DNA of 64,000 nucleotides. It comes from Sulfuritortus calidifontis (GTDB lineage: Bacteria > Pseudomonadota > Gammaproteobacteria > Burkholderiales > Thiobacillaceae). The notes below the pieces were generated by a model. It had not been told where the DNA came from, made no database searches, and worked only from the letters and a program-made list of their open reading frames with translations. Both the position numbers and the translations under genes were made by a program. Shown here one piece after another: positions 60,997 to 64,000 of the stretch. Each line of letters starts with the position of its first letter. Position 1 is the stretch's first letter. Where the stretch lies: contig NZ_AP018721.1 in the NCBI RefSeq assembly GCF_003967275.1, forward strand, positions 62,001 to 126,000, given 5' to 3'.

Positions 60997-63900
60997 ATGA
61001 CCGCCGCGCCGTCTCCCCTGATTGCCGCCCTCGACCCTGGCACCAATGCCGTGGTCGAGGCCTGTGCCGGCAGCGGCAAGACCTGGCTGCTGGTCTCGCG
61101 CATGATCCGGCTGCTGCTGGCCGGGGTCGAGCCTTCGGAGTTGCTGGCGATCACCTTCACCCGCAAGGCGGCGGGCGAGATGCGGGCGCGGTTGCTGGAA
61201 TGGCTGGAACATCTGGCACTGGCCGATGAGGCCGAGGTGCTCGCATTCCTCACCCAGCGCGGCTTGAGCGCGGCCGAGGCGAAGGCGCTGCTGCCCAAGG
61301 CGCGCGGCTTGTTCGCCGCCGTGGTCGATGCCCGGCCGGGGCCGGAGATCACCACCTTCCACGGCTGGTTCTTGAAGCTCTTGGCCCACGCCCCGCTCAT
61401 GCAGCGGCCGCCGGCCATGCTGATCGAGAGCACCGCCTTGCTGCTGGACGAGGCCTGGCTGGGCTTTGCCGAGTCGCTGCGCGACAAGCCGGGCGCGCCC
61501 GAGGAGGCCGCCTTCCGCGCCCTGGTCACCGAGCTGCCGCTGGCCAGCGTGCGTGAGCTCTTGAGTAATTTCGTGCACAAGCGGGCCGAGTGGTGGGCCT
61601 GGGCCGAGGGCCGGACCGAGCCGCTGGCCGAGGCGGTGGCCGGGTTGAGTGAACTGGCCGGCGTCGACGAATCGGACGATGTGCTGACGCCGCTTATGGC
61701 CGATGAGATCTTCGCGGCAGCGCTGCGCGAGTATTTGCCGCTGCTGGCCAAGAACGGCGAGGGCGTGAAGGAGGCCGCGGAGCGGGCGGATCATTTACAA
61801 AAGGCGTTAAGCCACTTGGCTGGCAACCCTTCCCTCACCCCCGGCCCCTCCCCCGAGGGGGGAGGGGGGAACATCCCCTCTCCCTCCGGGAGAGGGGTAG
61901 GGGTGAGGGAGTGTTTTGAGTTGTTGCAGGCCGCTCTGCTCACCCAAAAAGGCGAGCCGCGCGCCTGGAAGGCCTCGAAAGAGATGGACAAGCGCCTGGC
62001 GCCGGCCACGAGCGCGCAGTTCCTGGAGCTGCATGGCCGTCTGTGCGATCGCGTGCTCGCCACCCAAGCGCGACTCGACGAACAGGACGCGCTGAAACTC
62101 AACCGCTGGGGCCTGACCGCCGGCCTCGCCTTTCTCGATTTCTACCAGCAACTCAAGGCCGAGCGCGACGGCCTCGACTTCACCGATGCCGAGTGGGAGG
62201 CCTGCCGCCTGCTCGGCGACGAGGAGACCGCCGCCGCGATCCAGATGAAGCTGGACGCCCGTTACAAGCACCTGCTGCTCGACGAATTCCAGGACGCCAA
62301 CCCGCTGCAGTGGCGCATCCTGCGCCAGTGGCTCGCGGCCTACGGCGGCGCCGGCGAGCGGCCGACGCTGTTCGTGGTGGGCGACCCCAAGCAGTCGATC
62401 TACCGCTTCCGCCGGGCCGAGCCGCGGGTGCTGGCCGAGGCGCGCGGCTTTCTCGAACGCCACTTCGACGCGAAATACTTTCCCCAGAACGAGACCTGGC
62501 GCTGTGCGCCCAGGGTGGTCGCCTGGGTCAACGCCATGCTGGGCGGCCGGGCGGATTACCCGATCTTCGCCGAACATACAGCGCACCAGGCGCAACTGCC
62601 TGGCTGGTGCGAGGTGATCGCGGTCCCCCTGCCGGCCTCCCCCACGTGTGGGGGAGGGGAAAACCCCCTCCCCGCTGGCGGGGAGGATAGGGGTGGGGAG
62701 TTTCGCAACCCGCTGACCACGCCCGCGCCGGAGGAGCCGGAAAAACGTGCCAACGAAGCCGAGGCCGTGGCCGCGAAGATCCAGGCCATCGTCGGTCGAC
62801 TGCAGGTCGGCGCGCAGCCGCGCCCCGCCCGCTACGGCGACATCCTGGTGCTCTCGGCCACGCGCGCGAAGCTTGAGGTGTTCGAGGCGGCCTTCAAGCA
62901 GGCCGGCATCCCCTTCGTCGGCAACCGGCGCGGCGAGTTGCTGGGCACCTTGGAGGCGGGCGATCTCATCGCCCTGCTCACCTTCCTGACCATGCCGTTC
63001 AACGACCTCGCCCTGGCCCAGGTGCTGAAGAGCCCGATCTTCGGCCTGAACGACGCGGACCTGATGGCCCTGGCGCAAGGCGGCTCAGGGCCCTGGTATG
63101 CGCGGCTGCAGGCCTGGGCGCCGCAGGCGATGGCACCCATCCAGCGCGCGGCCCGCCTGCTCGCCGGCTGGCTGGCCGAGGCCGGCCGGCTGCCGGCGCA
63201 CGACCTACTCGACCGCATCTTCCACGAGGCCGAGCTCGAAGCGCGCTACGCGGCTGCCGTGCCCGAGCGCCTGCGCCCCGGCGTGCTGGCCAATCTGCGC
63301 GCCTTCCTCGCCCTTAGCCTCGAGGTCGGCGGCGGCCGCTACCCCAGCCTGCCGCGCCTGCTCGACGAACTCAAGGCCTTGCGCGACAAGGCCGGCGGCG
63401 ACGCGCCGGACGAGGCGGTGGCCGATCACGGCGACGCCGTGCGCATGCTCACCATCCACGCGGCCAAGGGACTGGAGGCGCCGGTGGTGTTCCTGATCAA
63501 GGCCGACGAGGAGGGCGGCGAGCGCGAACACTACGGCGCCCTGATCGACTGGCCGGCGGCCGAGGACAGGCCGCGCCATTTCTCGCTGTTCGGCGCCAGA
63601 AACTGGCGCGGCCGCAGCCGCGATGCCCTGTTCGAGCAGGAGCGGCAGCTGTATGAGCGCGAGCGCTTGAACCTGCTCTATGTGGCGCTGACCCGGGCCG
63701 AGCAGGCGCTGTTCGTCACCGGGCTGGATACCGGCAAGGGTTGGCTGCCGGGACTGCAGGCGGCGCTGGAGATGGCCCAAAAGGCCGTCTGGCCCGAAAT
63801 GGCCTGGCAGGCAAACGCAGCGGCGCCGTCCCTGGCAACGGCGGGGCCGATCAGCTTGCCCCCGAGCCGGCCGGTCGGCCGCCTGCGCCCGACGGCCGGT

Positions 63901-64000
63901 GCGGAGGCGGATTTCGGCATCTGGGTGCATCGCCATCTCGAGGCATTGACCGGCGGTCCGGCCCTGGCGCCGCAGGAGCTGGCGACGGCGCCGGCCCTGC
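60997..64000 (+). CDS. AddA/UvrD-family helicase (5' part; continues past window)
   Basis: About 1000 residues seen, with no stop before the window end. Superfamily 1 motifs in order: Walker A EACAGSGKTWLL, Ia ITFTRKAAGEMRAR, Ic TTFHGWF, II LLLDEFQDANPLQW, III VVGDPKQSIYRFRRAEP, V LTIHAAKGLEAPVVFL, VI LLYVALTRAEQALF. This is an AddA/RecB-like helicase-nuclease that processes double-strand breaks; the nuclease domain would lie beyond the window. Two C/G-rich palindromic repeats are inserted in frame, at about residues 278-306 and 545-570, giving peptides (LTPGPSPEGGG; SPTCGGGENPLPAGGE) foreign to the family. Confidence 0.9.
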   Translation, partial: MTAAPSPLIAALDPGTNAVVEACAGSGKTWLLVSRMIRLLLAGVEPSELLAITFTRKAAGEMRARLLEWLEHLALADEAEVLAFLTQRGLSAAEAKALLPKARGLFAAVVDARPGPEITTFHGWFLKLLAHAPLMQRPPAMLIESTALLLDEAWLGFAESLRDKPGAPEEAAFRALVTELPLASVRELLSNFVHKRAEWWAWAEGRTEPLAEAVAGLSELAGVDESDDVLTPLMADEIFAAALREYLPLLAKNGEGVKEAAERADHLQKALSHLAGNPSLTPGPSPEGGGGNIPSPSGRGVGVRECFELLQAALLTQKGEPRAWKASKEMDKRLAPATSAQFLELHGRLCDRVLATQARLDEQDALKLNRWGLTAGLAFLDFYQQLKAERDGLDFTDAEWEACRLLGDEETAAAIQMKLDARYKHLLLDEFQDANPLQWRILRQWLAAYGGAGERPTLFVVGDPKQSIYRFRRAEPRVLAEARGFLERHFDAKYFPQNETWRCAPRVVAWVNAMLGGRADYPIFAEHTAHQAQLPGWCEVIAVPLPASPTCGGGENPLPAGGEDRGGEFRNPLTTPAPEEPEKRANEAEAVAAKIQAIVGRLQVGAQPRPARYGDILVLSATRAKLEVFEAAFKQAGIPFVGNRRGELLGTLEAGDLIALLTFLTMPFNDLALAQVLKSPIFGLNDADLMALAQGGSGPWYARLQAWAPQAMAPIQRAARLLAGWLAEAGRLPAHDLLDRIFHEAELEARYAAAVPERLRPGVLANLRAFLALSLEVGGGRYPSLPRLLDELKALRDKAGGDAPDEAVADHGDAVRMLTIHAAKGLEAPVVFLIKADEEGGEREHYGALIDWPAAEDRPRHFSLFGARNWRGRSRDALFEQERQLYERERLNLLYVALTRAEQALFVTGLDTGKGWLPGLQAALEMAQKAVWPEMAWQANAAAPSLATAGPISLPPSRPVGRLRPTAGAEADFGIWVHRHLEALTGGPALAPQELATAPAL
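61828..61915. repeat. GC-rich palindromic repeat inside helicase gene, copy 1
   Basis: CCCTCACCCCCGGCCCCTCC then a GAGGGG-rich complement, twice nested, length a multiple of three so the frame stays open. Encodes Pro/Gly/Ser-rich peptide typical of translated interspersed repeats. Confidence 0.7.
62627..62704. repeat. GC-rich palindromic repeat inside helicase gene, copy 2
   Basis: CCTCCCCCAC-GTGTGGGGGAGG palindrome followed by CCCCCTCCCCGC-TGGCGGGGAGG. Same family as 61828-61915 and 8974-9083. In frame. Confidence 0.7.

Overview
The window is high-GC DNA from what is most likely a betaproteobacterium. The order pilA-pglL, dacB, priA, argS, SPOR protein, dsbA and the CusCBA-type metal-efflux operon suggest a Nitrosomonadales/Rhodocyclales-like host. 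This is inference from gene content; no rRNA is present.

Layout. (1) 1-8300: a cell-surface locus with three FecR-domain proteins and two TPR plus outer-membrane beta-barrel proteins resembling Slam/type XI secretion translocons. The largest FecR protein ends in a TbpB-like barrel signature. (2) 8300-9084: terminators, a 171-bp-period tandem duplication, tRNA-Glu(TTC), tRNA-Ala(GGC) and GC-rich palindromic repeats. (3) 9085-12841 and 45653-47797: a cusC-cusB-cusA copper/silver efflux operon on the minus strand whose cusB is split by a prophage. (4) 12842-45652: a 32.8-kb transposable (Mu-type) prophage. (5) 47798-54702: a cruciform repeat, a small Cys/His-rich protein, a NarL-type regulator, dsbA, a SPOR protein, argS, priA and a DnaA-box-like cluster. 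(6) 54703-64000: dacB, an ygfX-like gene, two Wzy/PglL-type membrane proteins, pilA with a sigma-54 promoter, and the start of an AddA-like helicase.

The prophage joins a Mu-like replication and head module (MuA/MuB-like transposition proteins, GemA, Mor, DUF3486, terminase, DUF935 portal, gpF, gpG, gpI, gpT, gp36, gp37) to a lambda-like siphovirus tail (tube, tape measure, M, L, K, I, J). This architecture resembles B3-like transposable siphophages. Early genes are controlled by a CI-like repressor and a strong early promoter. Mor appears to drive two late promoters, one before the lysis/head genes and one before protease/capsid/tail. Both carry the same dyad and both appear to give leaderless mRNAs.

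Most notable: the gpF head gene contains a 314-residue intein at its conserved Trp-Asn/Cys motif. A homing-endonuclease-like protein is encoded on the opposite strand of that intein, in exact codon register. Immediately downstream, a minus-strand island carries a C4-type antisense RNA, its pairing target, an antirepressor-like gene and a second candidate small RNA. A 13-bp motif matching the prophage end sites recurs through the phage interior. The transposase gene has an in-frame insertion of about 190-220 codons containing a tRNA 3'-half.
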